This document shows positions 22,880 to 34,165 of a stretch of DNA of 64,000 nt, piece after piece (position 1 is the stretch's first letter; every line of letters starts with the position of its first letter). A model generated the notes under the pieces. The model was not told the DNA's origin, did not search any database, and worked only from the letters and a program-made list of their open reading frames with translations. This DNA comes from Tolypeutes matacus (lineage: Eukaryota > Chordata > Mammalia > Cingulata > Chlamyphoridae), in contig JAKSZT010054396.1 of the NCBI GenBank assembly GCA_026826555.1, positions 13,946,535 to 14,010,534 of the forward strand, in the 5' to 3' direction. Both the position numbers and the translations under genes were made by a program.

Positions 22880-23270
22880 TGAGAAATGGATTCTGAGACA
22901 GAGCTCTCATGCAGGAAGATTTTTAGGAGTACCTGTGGTTTCAACCTCTGTGGGGAATGAAGATAGCAGTCTGGGGCAGAGTCAGAAGCTGGGCTCCCCT
23001 GGGGAGCTCTGAAGATGGGATGGCCCTGCCGAATTGTCCCACCTGAGGCAAGGGGGCCAGGCCTTAATAACCACCTCCCCTTGTGCCAATTGACCAGGCA
23101 TTGGATGGGACTGCCCCCAGGTTTTGGGTGTGGCCTTGAGCCAGGTGGCTTTCCCTGGCTGAGAGCAATTCCCAGAGAGTGACTGGGGAATGAATGCCTC
23201 CAACCTGGGGTGGGGGTGGGGGATCTGGGTGGGCCACAGTGGTGGTTAACAAATCCCCCTCCTGCCTCCC
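22880..23270. repeat. Probable ancient interspersed repeat, unclassified
   Basis: 'gggccaggccttaataacca', 'gccaattgaccaggcattgg' and 'ccagagagtgactggggaat' resemble a dispersed mammalian repeat whose family I cannot name. Low confidence. Confidence 0.3.
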
Positions 23271-23924
23271 TCTTTAGGTCCCCCAGCCTGAGCTTTATCA
23301 GTCTCTGGGTTAGAAAACCTAACCCAGATTTCTGTACTCCTCACTGTCAGCTGCCTCAGGCCTGGACCAAGGTCAGGTCTGAGCAGAACTAAGTTCTAGG
23401 ACTCACCTGTCCTCTGCCTCCCGTCTTTGGCTCGCCTGGGGCCTGCGCCCGGTCAGAGAAGGATGAGGTTGGGTGAGTTTGGGGCAAGGCAGCATCGTGG
23501 CTTGTCTTTCACAAACATTGCTTAGTGCCAGCTAGTGCTGGGCACAGGGCTCTGTGATCATGTGGGCAGTACAGGGTCCACGGTGGGGAATCTCCGGGTA
23601 CAGGGGTCTGTGTGTGACCTGACCATTTGGTGGCTCTGGTTCTCAGGGTCTACTTCTTGGGGGTGGGGGTGGGGAGTCCTTCAGAACCAAAGCCAACACC
23701 CTGGGTTGTAGATTCCTCTACCCTGTGTGTCCCCCACGATGGCTACAGCCCCCCGAGCTTGGACTGTGTGTAATTCTAAGGTGGATCTGGAGTCCTTCCC
23801 CCAAGACCCCACTGGGCCAACAGCTGCCATTTGCTACCACCTTTGCCTTAGCACTGATGGTAATTCCAATTTAGGGACCATGGCTTTGGAGAGACTGTGA
23901 CAGAAGCCATCAATCTCTGCATTT
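23271..23924. other. Unique sequence, nothing recognised
   Basis: GC-moderate single-copy-looking DNA. Confidence 0.4.
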
Positions 23925-24140
23925 TGATTTTATTTTCTCTTATTTCTCCAGCCCGGATGCCTGTTATGCTGTGAACTTTATCTGTCTAATCAGCTTGCAG
24001 GAAGTTGAAGGAGAGTGGGTGTCCCCTTGATCTGTAGGGTTTATGTGCATAATTCCCTTTAATTCATCAGACAGGGGTGGGAGAGCCAGGGTTGAAAGTG
24101 ATTTTCAAAGGCTCTCACTGGAGTTCAAAAATGCATCTCT
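23925..24140. promoter_or_regulatory. Candidate conserved regulatory element
   Basis: Repeat-free island with 'ctgtctaatcagcttgcagg' and 'gtgcataattccctttaatt' followed by 'catcagacag'. Homeodomain-type cores are clustered. Inference only. Confidence 0.3.
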
Positions 24141-24429
24141 CCAGCTGGACCAGTAAATTATAGGAGCAGTTTGCCGTGAATTTCCAGTGTGGTGTGGTCC
24201 CCGGGGCCTGGGCTGGCATCCGTCCCTGCCTGGCTCCTGCCCGCTGGTGGGGCTGTGGCCTGTGTCCTGGTGCATCTGGAGAGCCGCTCCTCCCGATGTG
24301 GGTGGGACGCGCCCACCCCTAGCCCGCCCGCTGGCCCTCGCTGGCCCTTGCTGCCCCCGATTCCACAGACCCTTCTGTTCCCCATTTCAGACTTGGTCTT
24401 GAACCTGTGCTGATGCCTCATTTGTGAGG
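24141..24429. other. GC-rich unique block
   Basis: C/G-rich (about 24200-24380) with a few CpGs, such as 'gacgcgcccacccctagccc'. It is too short and CpG-poor to call a CpG island. Confidence 0.4.
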
Positions 24430-24650
24430 AGCCTCCAGATCAATGGTGGGCTCCGTGGTTGACAAAAACTTTATCCTGAGTACACGTCTCCAGGCTTTTT
24501 CTGCCTGAGTAATAAATGCGATTTCTGCATCAAGACTATCAGTCATTTTCTGATGTGATCTGTGCAGCTCTGCCTGAATTGAATCAGCCCCTGTGTTATT
24601 GTGACAGTTTATTTGGTAAGAAAATGAAATAAGATGTGTAAATTAAAGTG
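24430..24650. promoter_or_regulatory. Candidate conserved regulatory element
   Basis: Unique, repeat-free and balanced in composition, with 'cctgagtaataaatgcgatt' and 'attgtgacagtttatttggt'. Inference only. Confidence 0.25.
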
Positions 24651-26038
24651 GAGGTGTGCTTTGTGCAATGGGGAGGTTCCCAGGGTTCAGGTGCCTCCCC
24701 CCCACTTCTGAGGCTTTTCCATTCTCTGTTCTCGCCCCTCTGCTCTTCTCTACTCCCTGCGCTGGGTCCCAGCTGTTCTAAGCTCAGGAAAGAGTCCAAC
24801 GCAGGGACACAAAATGATGGTTGGAGGAGGTTCTTCAGGAGACAAGCAGATAAAAAGTCGAAATGCGTTGAGACTAGAACCTGGGTTCAGCTTTCAGTCT
24901 TCACATGAAGGGCTGTAGAATGTGTGTGTGGGGGGGTGGGTGGGTAGGCGCTAAGAGGCGCTGGGAGGCTTTCTAGCTCCAGCCTGGAGGGTGACGGGAG
25001 AGAGGACTTTGGGGCCCTTCCCCTGGTCATCTGCCTCTCTTCAGCCCTTGACTTGTAGGACCCTTGCTGACCCTGGATAGCTGTCCTCCCCTCCCTTCCC
25101 CGCCCCTCTCCGCCCCTTTCCTCCCCTTCCTTCTTCTTCACCTTCCTTCTTGCTTCACCTTCCTCTTTCCTCTCTTCCCTTTCCTCCCACCAGCATCCAT
25201 TGAGAACCAGCTCTGAGCTGGCCTCGGGCCAGTGTTATTGCAGGAGGGAAAGGGCAGCCTCTGTGAGGGCTGTGTGTGTGTGGCGAGGAGGCCCACAGCC
25301 CAAGAGCTCCTTTGAGGAGACGCCTGTCTTGGGGATTAGCTGACAAGTAACAAACAATGCAGTGAGGAGGGAATGTGGGAGCCCTGGGGAGAGAGGCGGT
25401 CACTCTGCCTGAGGAGTCCTTGGCAGCAATGGAGTCTAATTGCTGACTTTACATGTAAGTAATTTTAATTAACCAAGCCACCCGTTCTCCCCTCTCTGAG
25501 GCTTGCCTTTTTCCTTCTGCTTTGCCATTTCCAGCTGCTATTGAATTGGGCTAGGCCGGTCCAGAAAAATAAGGGGTCCCTCCAACCCCCCTGCAGAGTA
25601 AGGTCCAGAACTGGAGAGGCAGGCTGCCCTGCTAGGTCGGTACCTGCATTGTCTAGGTTATTTCTAGAGCACTACTGGCCCAGCATCCCAGAAGCCGCCC
25701 CTGAGACCGGGGAGAGGGAGGGAGAGCCTGCCTGGAGCAAGGCCAGAGATGAAGTCTTGCCCTCAGAAGTGTCAGCTTATCAGCTTACTCTGTCTCCTCT
25801 GCTCCCTGAACAACTCCAACCTAGGTGAGGTCTCTTCTAAGGTCTCAGGAGGAGGGGGCAGATCAGGGCCAGTTTCTCAATCTTGGATAATGGGAGCGGG
25901 TGGGGTTTCCCTGACTGGGAACCACCTGGGAGCCTCTGAGAGCTGCAGTGGGACAGTCACTGGCAGTGTTTCCTTGGGTGGAGGAGCTGGTCTGCTCAGC
26001 ATCTGGCAGAGTGGAGACAGAGCTTGCTGGACTGAATT
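24651..26038. other. Unique sequence with polypyrimidine tract
   Basis: A strongly biased C/T tract occupies about 25080-25195. A short AT-rich island ('ggagtctaattgctgacttt', 'taattttaattaaccaagcc') lies at 25425-25490. Frames up to 114 codons here are not recognisable genes. Confidence 0.45.
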
Positions 26039-26046
26039 CTCTAGAA

Positions 26047-26479
26047 CTGCCCTGTCCAATATTGTAGTTAATGACTACATATGGTTAATTTAAATATAAA
26101 TTAATTAAAAATTAAATAAAATTAAAAATTCAGTTCCTGGATGGAAAAAGATATACTATGCAAATATTAATCAAAAGAAAGCAGGAGTGGATATATTCAT
26201 ATCAGATGAAGTGGACTTCAGAGCAAAGAAAATTACCAGGGTTGGAGAGCGACATGACATAATGATAAAAGGGCAGTCCGCCCAGAAGCCATAGGAATCC
26301 TAAATGGGTATGCACCAACCAACAGAGCTGCAAAATACATGAAGCAAAAATTTAGTTCCTCGGTCACACTAACCACATTTCAAGTGCTCAGTAGCCACAT
26401 GTGGCTAGTGGCTGCTGTGTGGGACAGCACAGATGTACAACATTTCCATCACTATGGAAAGTTCTATTGGGCAGCACTG
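26047..26479. mobile_element. Non-autonomous hAT (Charlie-type MER) element, interrupted by L1
   Basis: Imperfect terminal inverted repeats: 'ctgccctgtccaata' at the left and 'tattgggcagcactg' at the right. Internal 'agtagccacatgtggctagt' and AT-rich palindromic middle are typical. An 8-bp TSD 'ctctagaa' (26039-26046) / 'ttctagat' (26480-26487) matches at 6 of 8 positions and is centred on TCTAGA. Net length without the L1 insert is about 210 bp. Confidence 0.8.
26139..26345 (+). mobile_element. Internal L1 ORF2 (endonuclease region) fragment with TSD
   Basis: About 207 bp from 'ggatggaaaaagatatacta' to 'catgaagcaaaa', matching sense L1 ORF2 in its endonuclease domain. It carries neither the 5' nor the 3' end of L1. 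It sits between 15-bp repeats 'aaaaattcagttcct' (26124-26138) and 'aaaaatttagttcct' (26346-26360), with one mismatch. The preceding ATT/AAAA fits an L1 endonuclease site. It is inside a hAT element. Confidence 0.8.
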
Positions 26480-26482
26480 TTC

Positions 26483-26585
26483 TAGATTGTCAATGCCACA
26501 AGGATAGGGTTTTGCCTATTCTGTTCACTGCTGTACCTCCACCCCTAGAAGAGTACCTGGCATGGAGTCAGTGTTCAGTATTTAG
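26483..26585 (+). repeat. L2 3' terminal fragment
   Basis: 'attctgttcactgctgtacc' and 'gagtacctggcatggagtca' are the sense L2 3' end. Confidence 0.75.
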
Positions 26586-26725
26586 AGATTTGCAGAGTTC
26601 TAGCCCTGGCACTGCCACCATCTTGCTGTGTGATCTTGGACATGTTGCTTTCCCCCTCTGGGTCTCATCATCTATATGTCCAAGGGTTGGCCTCATCTCT
26701 GAGATCCCATTCAGCTTTAATGAGC
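26586..26725 (+). repeat. MIR SINE
   Basis: 'gttctagccctggcactgcc', 'gtgatcttggacatgttgct' and 'ctgggtctcatcatctatat' are in sense MIR order. Confidence 0.8.
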
Positions 26726-28534
26726 TATGATCTTAGGTAACTTGTTGACTGATTTTGTTTGTTTTATTCACAAAGAGGGGTGAGGGAGAGCAAGAGAGGA
26801 CGAGGTGGCAATTTGATTTTTAATTTCAGGACTGAGTTGGCTATATCTCACCAGCACTCCTCTAATCCAGGGATTTGCAGGCTTCACCACCTGGGACCTT
26901 TCCTTCCTGCCCTTCCTTCTGCTATGATTTCTCGATATCACCTTCCCTGGCTCTGATCCAGCCTTTAACCTCAAGCAGATCTGCAAGTCTGAGAAGCAGG
27001 GAAGGGGCTCTTGGAAGCTTACCCCACTCACAGAGCTGGCCCTCCCTCCCTCCAGCTGCCTGGGGCCTGCAGCTTTTTCCCCTTTGGACGAATTCTGCAT
27101 TCCGAAGTTTGAGGTAACATGCCCCAGCCCTCTGAGTGGTGGTGCTCCCTGTGTGGGCTGAGGGGAGTCCCTGGCAGGAAGTCCCTGGCAGTGGAGACTG
27201 TGCTGGCTGCTGCTGCAGTACGTTTGCCAGTAAGCCTCTGGGGACTGGCCCTGTTGTAGGGGATGCCGCATTTGAGGGTGAAGGCCAGGGGAAGAGTTGG
27301 CGTAGGGGCTAGTGGGGGGTGGGGAGTGCATCCGTGTGTTGTCTGGGGGTCCTGTGCCAAGAGAAGGAAAATAAATTTAATTACCTTCAGTTCTGGGCTC
27401 CTGGCAAAATGAAGGGCAAGTCCAGCCTGGCTCCAGAGCTCTGAGGCCGGAGGGTTTGGCGATGCTAAGAGAGAAACCTTCCCTTTCACCTTCTCTCTTT
27501 CCTGGGGACCCATGGCAGGGGCAGGGAGGGCACCTTGGCTTCCCCTTTGCAGGCCATCCCCCCAGGACACACCCAGCCTGTGCCGATGGGGAAGGGAGGC
27601 TGCAGAGGACAGCTGTGAGATTGTGTGTGTGTGTGCCCAAGTCCTGCGCTTGTGTGCCAGGCCTGTGGTTCTGGGCCTGGGTGTGTAAGTGGCTTTGCAG
27701 GATAGGCGTCTTCTGTCCCTTTCCATCTCTGACTGCCGCTTGCTCCCCCCACACCCACCCACTCTCTGCCCTTCCTTGCTCTGTTCTATGCCCCCGGAGA
27801 AGCTCACTTTTATGTGGGTTCCATTGCTTTCTCCCTCCTGGTTGGCTTTGGCCAATGGGAGGCATCTGTGGGAGATTGGAGGGTAGGAGGAGAGAGAGGT
27901 TAGGGTATTTCTTCCCTGCTCCCTCCCTGCTCATGGAGGCAGTGGCTGCATCCCCTACACTATAGCTGCCCTCCTCGGCTCCTGCTCTCTGGGCCCTGGG
28001 ACCCTGGGTCTTCTCTTTGCCTTTCACGCCTCAGGGCGGTGATGTTGTCTTACCGTTGTCACTTCCTTCCTGGGTTCCCTGAATTCTGCCCACACCTACT
28101 TAAACAGTCCCTTCAGTAACTGCCCAGTTAAATGCTTTTGAGTGCAATTCCGATGGTCTCGTTGAGTCTGCATGTGTCTTGGGGTGTCTGATTCTGTTTC
28201 ATTAGATCTGTACTAGTGATTCTGAGTCTTGAGGCTGGCGAGCTGCCTGTGTGAAGTTAGTTGCTGGGGTGGAGGCTGGTGTGGAACGTGAGACCAAGAA
28301 CCCCTAAGGTGAGTGAGGCAGGAGGGTCTGAGCAGGGGCATTAGCAGTTTCTGACTGGGCTGGTTTCCCACCTCTGCCTGGGAGCGCTGCTCCTGGGCAG
28401 GAGCGCTGGCTGCCTGAGAGACTCTGGACTTCTTTGAGTACAGCTTACACGTGATAATTTCCTTTCCTGTGGCCCAATGGTTGAGGCTTGTCTTAGAGAA
28501 AAAAAATCTGAAAACAGCAATTTAATGTGTGTGT
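26726..28534. other. Unique sequence, nothing recognised
   Basis: C/G-rich. Frames of 275, 216, 187 and 169 codons overlap on both strands but show no domain, no codon-like constraint and no splice context I can defend. A 14-bp tandem 'agtccctggcagg' (x2) lies at about 27167-27195. Confidence 0.45.
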
Positions 28535-28549
28535 AAAAACTCCAGGGGA

Positions 28550-28992
28550 GGGGCGGATGTAGCTCAAATGGTTGGGCGTCCATTTCCCGTATGGAGGGAC
28601 CTGAGTTCGATCCCCGGAACCTCCCAGTAAAATAAGGAAAAATATAGAAGGTGCGTGGGTGTGCCGTCAGGCCCTGTAAGTGGGTGAGCCCCCAGGCCCC
28701 GCTGAACCACACAGCAAGATGATGACATAACAGGAGAGCGACACAAGGGAAAGCCAAGACTAGACGTGCTGAAAAATCAGAAACTCAATTGGCGCAGGTG
28801 GCAGAATGCCTCTCTCACACATCGGTTCCCAGGATCGAATCCCGGTGAAGACAGGAGGAGAAGGATGAAAGGTGAGGGCAGGAAACAGACATGGAGAATT
28901 GCCCAGCGATTGGACACAAAAACAGCAAAAATGGCAGGGGAGGGGGGGGTTTAAAATGGATAAAAAGTAAATAAATCTTAAGCAAACAAATG
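28550..28992 (+). mobile_element. Dimeric DAS-type tRNA SINE with perfect 15-bp TSD
   Basis: The first tRNA-Ala-like head at 28554 carries an A box 'tgtagctcaaatgg' and a B box 'gagttcgatcccc'. A second tRNA-like unit starts at about 28791 ('ggcgcaggtggcagaatgcc', with B box 'ggatcgaatcccg'). A TAAATAAATCTTA tail ends the element. TSD 'aaaaactccagggga' is at 28535-28549 and 28993-29007. The copy at 36.4 kb is the same type in antisense. Confidence 0.93.
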
Positions 28993-29007
28993 AAAAACTC
29001 CAGGGGA

Positions 29008-29268
29008 TTGGATGGTGGCAGTGGGGGAGAAGGTGTCAGGAGGTTTCTGGTGAGCAATGCCTTAAATTAGACTTTGGGAGGACCAAGCCCATCTCTTCAG
29101 ACTTCTGGAATGCAGGTCCCTAGAATGACAACTGGGGCTATGTGATCCTGGAAGTAGGAATGGGAGGTGGTGGGCGGGTGGGTGGGGAGTAGAAGAGCTT
29201 ACATTCTATTCCAAAGTCATCCTTGACTGCCAGTTATTTCTTGCCACCTGTGACTTGCACCATTCTCT
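29008..29268. other. Unique sequence, nothing recognised
   Basis: No feature supported. Confidence 0.35.
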
Positions 29269-29282
29269 TGTCCTGGGTTTTT

Positions 29283-29615
29283 TTTTTTTGTTGTTTTTTT
29301 TTTAAATTTAATTTAATTTATTTATTTATTTTTTTAACTTTATTTTGTACATTTAATAATTGAAAACATAAGCAATAAAAAACTAAAAAGTAAACACAGA
29401 TGAATAAATATATACATTTCTCAATTAAATGTAATGGATACATGTAAATTTTTTTGTTGTTGTTTTGTTTTTTTTTTTTGTTTTTTTGTTTTTTTGTGTG
29501 TGTGAATCAAACAATATATTACACAATATATTTGGTTCATAGTAATGCATTCATACAGTATTTGTCCTTTTGTGTCTGGCTTGCTTCACTCAACATAAGG
29601 CAACATGGATGAATC
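29283..29615 (-). mobile_element. Young 5'-truncated L1, antisense, with perfect TSD
   Basis: Long T-rich tail complement, 3'-UTR complement 'gtacatttaataattgaaaa' and 'ggttcatagtaatgcattca', then the ORF2 end 'cttttgtgtctggcttgctt'. TSD 'tgtcctgggttttt' lies at 29269-29282 and 29616-29629. It is the same family as 35011-36041 and contains a G/T-rich simple-repeat expansion near 29450-29500. Confidence 0.92.
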
Positions 29616-29629
29616 TGTCCTGGGTTTTT

Positions 29630-30224
29630 AAGTCCGGAGCTATTTGTTGCTGGGAATTATCTGGAAGGCAGAGATAGTGCCATGTTTGCCTTTCATTCTA
29701 AAGTGTGCTCTGCCTGTGAGAGGAGGACATATACTACAACAAGAATTCTGGGTGGAAATCTATATGTGTGGCCTTGGAAGAGTAACCTTTTCCCTGGGGC
29801 CTTCAGTTTTCCTTATGATGATCCTCAGATGATCTTGAAAGTCCCCCGTCTTTAACATTCTGTCTCTATATAGTTGGCTCACCCTTGAGTGTGGTGGTGT
29901 GTTCCACTCATACCTTCTTACCTGGCTCTCTCCATACATCCAAGGTTGCAGGTTATAAGGCACTTGGACTGGGGTGGTTGGCAGGTCAGTGATGATGGAA
30001 TATCATGATAATTCCTGCCCCCTTCAGGGATCAAACTTTGGTCCTCTGGTCCTAGAATTATGACCAGTGGACTTGAGAAGGCATCATTCCCAGGCAGGGC
30101 TGGGATCAGAATAAGGAAAGTAAGGTTCCTGTGGTGAAAAAGTCTGCAGGAGGCACTCATGTTCAGGTGCTGGCCCTACATTTGCACAACTCTCTGAGTG
30201 AGGGCTTCCTTAAATGTTTTGAAT
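29630..30224. other. Unique sequence, nothing recognised
   Basis: No feature supported. Confidence 0.4.
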
Positions 30225-31070
30225 GAAATTTTTATTTTGAGATCTGTAGATTCATAGGTGGTTGTAAGAACTAATACCATTTGCCCAGTTTCCTCCACTG
30301 GTAACATCTTGCAAAGTTATAGTTGTCAATATGTTGACATTGATATGGTCAAGATCCAGAACATTTCCTTCACCACAAGGATCCTTCATGGTACATTTTT
30401 ATATCCACACCCACTTCCCTCCCATCCCCATCCCTCCCTACCCCTGACAACCACTAATCTGTTCTCCATTTTGCCATTTCAAGAATATATTGTAAATGGA
30501 CAGTATGTAGCCTTTTGGGATTGTTTCTTTCACTCTGAGGATCCATCCAGATTGCTGTCAATAACTATCAATAGTTTATTCCTTTTTTTGTTGAGTAGTG
30601 TTCCATTGACCATGGTGTTTGATCATTGAAGGACATCTGGGTTGTTTCCAGTTTTTGGCTATTATTAATAGAGCTGCTATAAACATTCATGTATAGGTTT
30701 TTTGGGTGAACATATGTTTTCTTTTCTCTGGGATAAATACCAAGTGTGCAATTGCTGGGTCATATGGTAGATGCATGTTTAGTTTTTGAAGAAACTGCCA
30801 AATGATTTTCTAGAGTGGCTGTCCCGTTTTATATCCTCATCAGCAATGTATGAGTCATCCAGTTTCTCTGTATTCTTGTCAGCATTTGTTGTTGTCATTA
30901 TTTTTTATTTTAGTGGCTCTTGTAGACAGAATATAGCTGGGTCGTGTTTTTTAATCACTCTGCCAATCTCAGTCTTAGTGTATTTAGACAACTTATACTT
31001 AATGTATGTAATTATTGATAGTTTTTTTTTTTTGATAGTTTTTAATTATTGATAAGTCTTAAGCCTGCCA
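30225..31070 (-). mobile_element. Old L1M, antisense
   Basis: 3'-UTR and ORF2 C-terminus complement ('ctcccatccccatccctccc', 'aaggacatctgggttgtttc', 'gcaattgctgggtcatatgg') runs to about 30925. A separate ORF2-interior piece ('gctgggtcgtgttttttaat') follows to 31070. Confidence 0.82.
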
Positions 31071-31079
31071 TTTAAATTT

Positions 31080-31290
31080 TTTAAAATTTATTTATTTATA
31101 TTAGAGATGTTGTAGGTTTACAGAAAAATCATGCATAAAATGCAGAGTTCCCATATAATATTCTATTCTTAACACCTTGTGACAGTGTGGTACATTTGTT
31201 ACAATTCATGACAGAACATTTTTATAATTGTACTTTTAACTATAGTCCATTGTTTACAATAGGGTTCACTGTATTGTACAGTCCTATGTG
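31080..31290 (-). mobile_element. L1 3'-UTR fragment, antisense
   Basis: 'gagatgttgtaggtttacag', 'cagtgtggtacatttgttac' and 'gtccattgtttacaataggg' match the L1 3' UTR at 14.3 kb. About 210 bp, no clear TSD. Confidence 0.75.
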
Positions 31291-31299
31291 GGGTTTTTT

Positions 31300-34165
31300 C
31301 CTTTTTTTTTTTCTCCTTTTTTCTCTTATTTTCTCTGTTTTTATCTGTTTTCTTTTTTCTGACTTCCTGTGGGTATTTGAACATTTTTTTAGAATCCATT
31401 TTGACTTATCTATAGTGTTTTTGAGTATATCTCTTTGTATACCTTTTTAGTAGTTGCTCTAGGTATTTCATTATATATGTATATAATTTATCACAGTCTC
31501 CTGGTGTCATCATTTCACCCGTTTGAGGGTAGAAAAGAAACAACCTCCATTTGCATCCCTTTACCTTCCCCAATTCTAATAAAATTGTCTTAAGTATTTC
31601 CTCTGCATATATTTAATGCCAATTTAATTTCAATATTATACAAAACTTTGCTCTACAGAGTTCCATTTTCTTCCCCTCCTTTGTGCTGATATTGTCATGA
31701 AAATTTTATCTTTATACATTGTGTGCCCATCAATATATAATTATTTTCTTATGCCATTGTCTTTTAAATCAGATAAGAACAAAAAATAGAGTTATAAAAT
31801 ATATTTATTGTATATTATATTTACCTATGTAGTTACATTTATTGATATTCTTTATTTTTTCATGTGAATTCAAGTTGTTTCAGCCTAGAGGACTCCCTTT
31901 AGTATTTTTCGTAGGTCGGATTTGCTAGTAATGAATTCTCTAGGTTTTTGTTTTTCTGGAAATATCTTCATTTCTCCTTTGTTTTTGAAGAATAGTTTTG
32001 CTGGATGTAGTCTTTTTCTTCCAGCCCTTTGACTATGTCATCCCATTGGCTTCTAGCCTCCGTGGTTTCTGATGAGAAATGCATTTCTCTTTTGCTACTG
32101 GCAAGAGTTTCTCTTTGTCTTTAAACAGTTTGATTATGATGTGTCTAGTTCAGATCCTTTTGAATTTATCGTACTTGGAGTTTGTTGAGCAGTGTGGATG
32201 TGCAGATTCACATTTTTTAATCAAAGAAATTTGAGAAGTTTTTGGTCATTGTTTCTCCAAATATTATTTCTCTCCCTTTCCTTCTCTCTCTCTCCTTTTG
32301 AGAATTCCATATGCTAATATGCTTAATGACATCTCACAGGTCTCTGAGGCTCTGTTCATGTCTCTTCATCTTTCTTTTTGCTCCATTCAGGATGCATCAT
32401 TTTAATCGGCCTACTTCAAGTTTACTGATTCTTTCTTCTCCCTGTCAAATATGCTGTTGAGCCCTTCTAGTGAATTTTTCATTCTAGTTATTGTACTTTT
32501 TAACTCTGGAGTTTCTATTTGTGCTTTATAATTTCTATCACATTATTGATATTTTCTATTTGATGAGATATTGTTCTCATACTTTAGTTCTTTTGACATG
32601 GTTTCCGTTAGTTCTTTTTTTAAAAAAAATATTTATTTTATTTATTTATTTCTCCCTACCTTCTTTGTTGTCTGCACTTCCTGTGTCTTCCTTCTTTATT
32701 TAGAAGGCACCGGGAACTGAACCCTGGACCTCTGATGTGGGAGGGAGGCACCCAATCACTTGAATTACCTCTGTTCCCTGCTTTGTTGTGTCTTCATTAT
32801 GTTTTGCTTCTTGTGTCTCTTGTTGCATCAGCTTGCTGTGCCTGCCTGTCATGTCAGCTCGCTGTCTTGCTTGTCTTCTTTAGGAGGCACCGGGAACCTC
32901 TGTTCCCTGCTTTGTTGTATCTTTCATTATGTTTTTCTTCTTGTGTGTCTTGTTGTGTCATTTTGTTGCATCAGCTTGCATGCCTGCCCATCGTGCCAGC
33001 TTGCTGTCTTCTTTAGGAGGCACCGGGATCCAAACCAGGGACCTCCCATGTGGTAGGTAGGAGCCCAGTTGCTTAAGCCACATTTCCTTCCCTCCTTTAG
33101 TTCTTTAAATGTATTGAAAATAACTGATTTAAAGTCTTTGCCTAGTAAAATCTAATGTTTGTGCTTCTGTAGGGACAGCTTCTTCTTTTTTTTTTTTTAC
33201 CCCCCATTTATGGGCCACACTTAAAAAAAAAAAAAGCTTTGCATGTCTTGTAATTTTTTGTTGAAAACTGGTAATTTAAAATAATAGAATGTGGCAACTC
33301 TGGAAATCAGTTTCAACCTCTTCCCAGGGTTTGTCCTTGTTGTTTGCTTAGTGACTTTTCTGAACTATTTCTTCAGAGTTTGTATTCTTTGTCATGTGTG
33401 GCCACTGAAGTCTCTTTTTGGAGACCTTAGTGGTCAGCTACTGATTGAACAGATTTCCTTAAATATCTTAAACCACAAAGCTCTCAGTCTTTGCCCAGTT
33501 GCTATGTGTGCATATTGGGGCATGCCTTCAACACTCAGTCAGGCAGTTTACAACACTGCTTTAGCCCTTACTTCTTAATTGCACAGCGCCTCAAGGTCAG
33601 CCAGAGGTGAGAGCTTATGGTTTTCTTAGGTTTTTCCTGAGCATGGGTGTAGCCCTACTGGGAATATTTTAGAGTTTTACAAAGCCCTATGGACATCTAG
33701 ATCCCCAGCTTTTCCTTTTAAGCTTTTTGGTTAACCTATTGTTAGCTCCAACTGTTATCTACTGCCTCAGGTAGCTGCAGTCTTAAACATTTGTTTTTTA
33801 CAAGCACCGCACCCCCCACCTCTGGGGAGGGGCTTTTCTGTACCAAGCAAGCTCAGAATCAGGTCAAACAAAGACTGCCTTGCAAGTGGGGTCTTCCAGG
33901 GAAATACCAGATAGGTCAAATAATGACAGTTTCCTGGGAATGGGGTTTTGAGGGAGCTCCAAACCTGTTCTGTCCCCTCTGGTGGCTTCCAGGCTACTGG
34001 TTTCCATCCTAATTGCAGGCTGTTGGTTTTCAAGGGGGTTGGGGAGGAGGGTTGGGAATGGGGCAATTAAAATACCACAAAGTTTACTATTCTTACTGAG
34101 ATGTAGCCACTTTTCTTGAATAAACACTCCCCAGATTGCTGCATGTCTTTGGTTAATTTCCAGTA
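31300..34165 (-). mobile_element. HAL1/L1M-like element copy A, antisense
   Basis: The segment at about 31860-32600 is the reverse complement of an L1/HAL1 ORF1 C-terminal coding region ('gaattctctaggtttttgtt', 'cagttttgctggatgtagtc' type). From 33100 to about 34120 it continues into upstream sequence ('gtatgtctttttggagacct'-like). HAL1 is a known half-L1 that carries ORF1 without the reverse transcriptase. A SINE interrupts it at 32618-33096. The name is tentative. Confidence 0.55.
32618..33096 (-). mobile_element. DAS-type tRNA-Ala SINE, long three-module subtype
   Basis: Antisense. The agaaggcac/aggaggcac motif starts three modules (about 32701, 32882 and 33016). The element ends with the head complement 'taagccacatttccttccct'. 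TSD 'ttagttcttt' lies at 32608-32617 and 33097-33106. Confidence 0.93.

Noticed and set aside
24200..24390. Possible CpG island/promoter
   Set aside because: GC-rich, but CpGs are few and the block is under 200 bp. No TATA or initiator context stands out.
27028..28027. 275- and 216-codon minus-strand frames
   Set aside because: They overlap each other and several plus-strand frames in C-rich DNA. The residues are low-complexity and no family is recognisable.
28554..28625. tRNA-Ala-like sequence
   Set aside because: It carries A and B boxes but is the head of a SINE with TSD. The cloverleaf is eroded, so it is not a tRNA gene.
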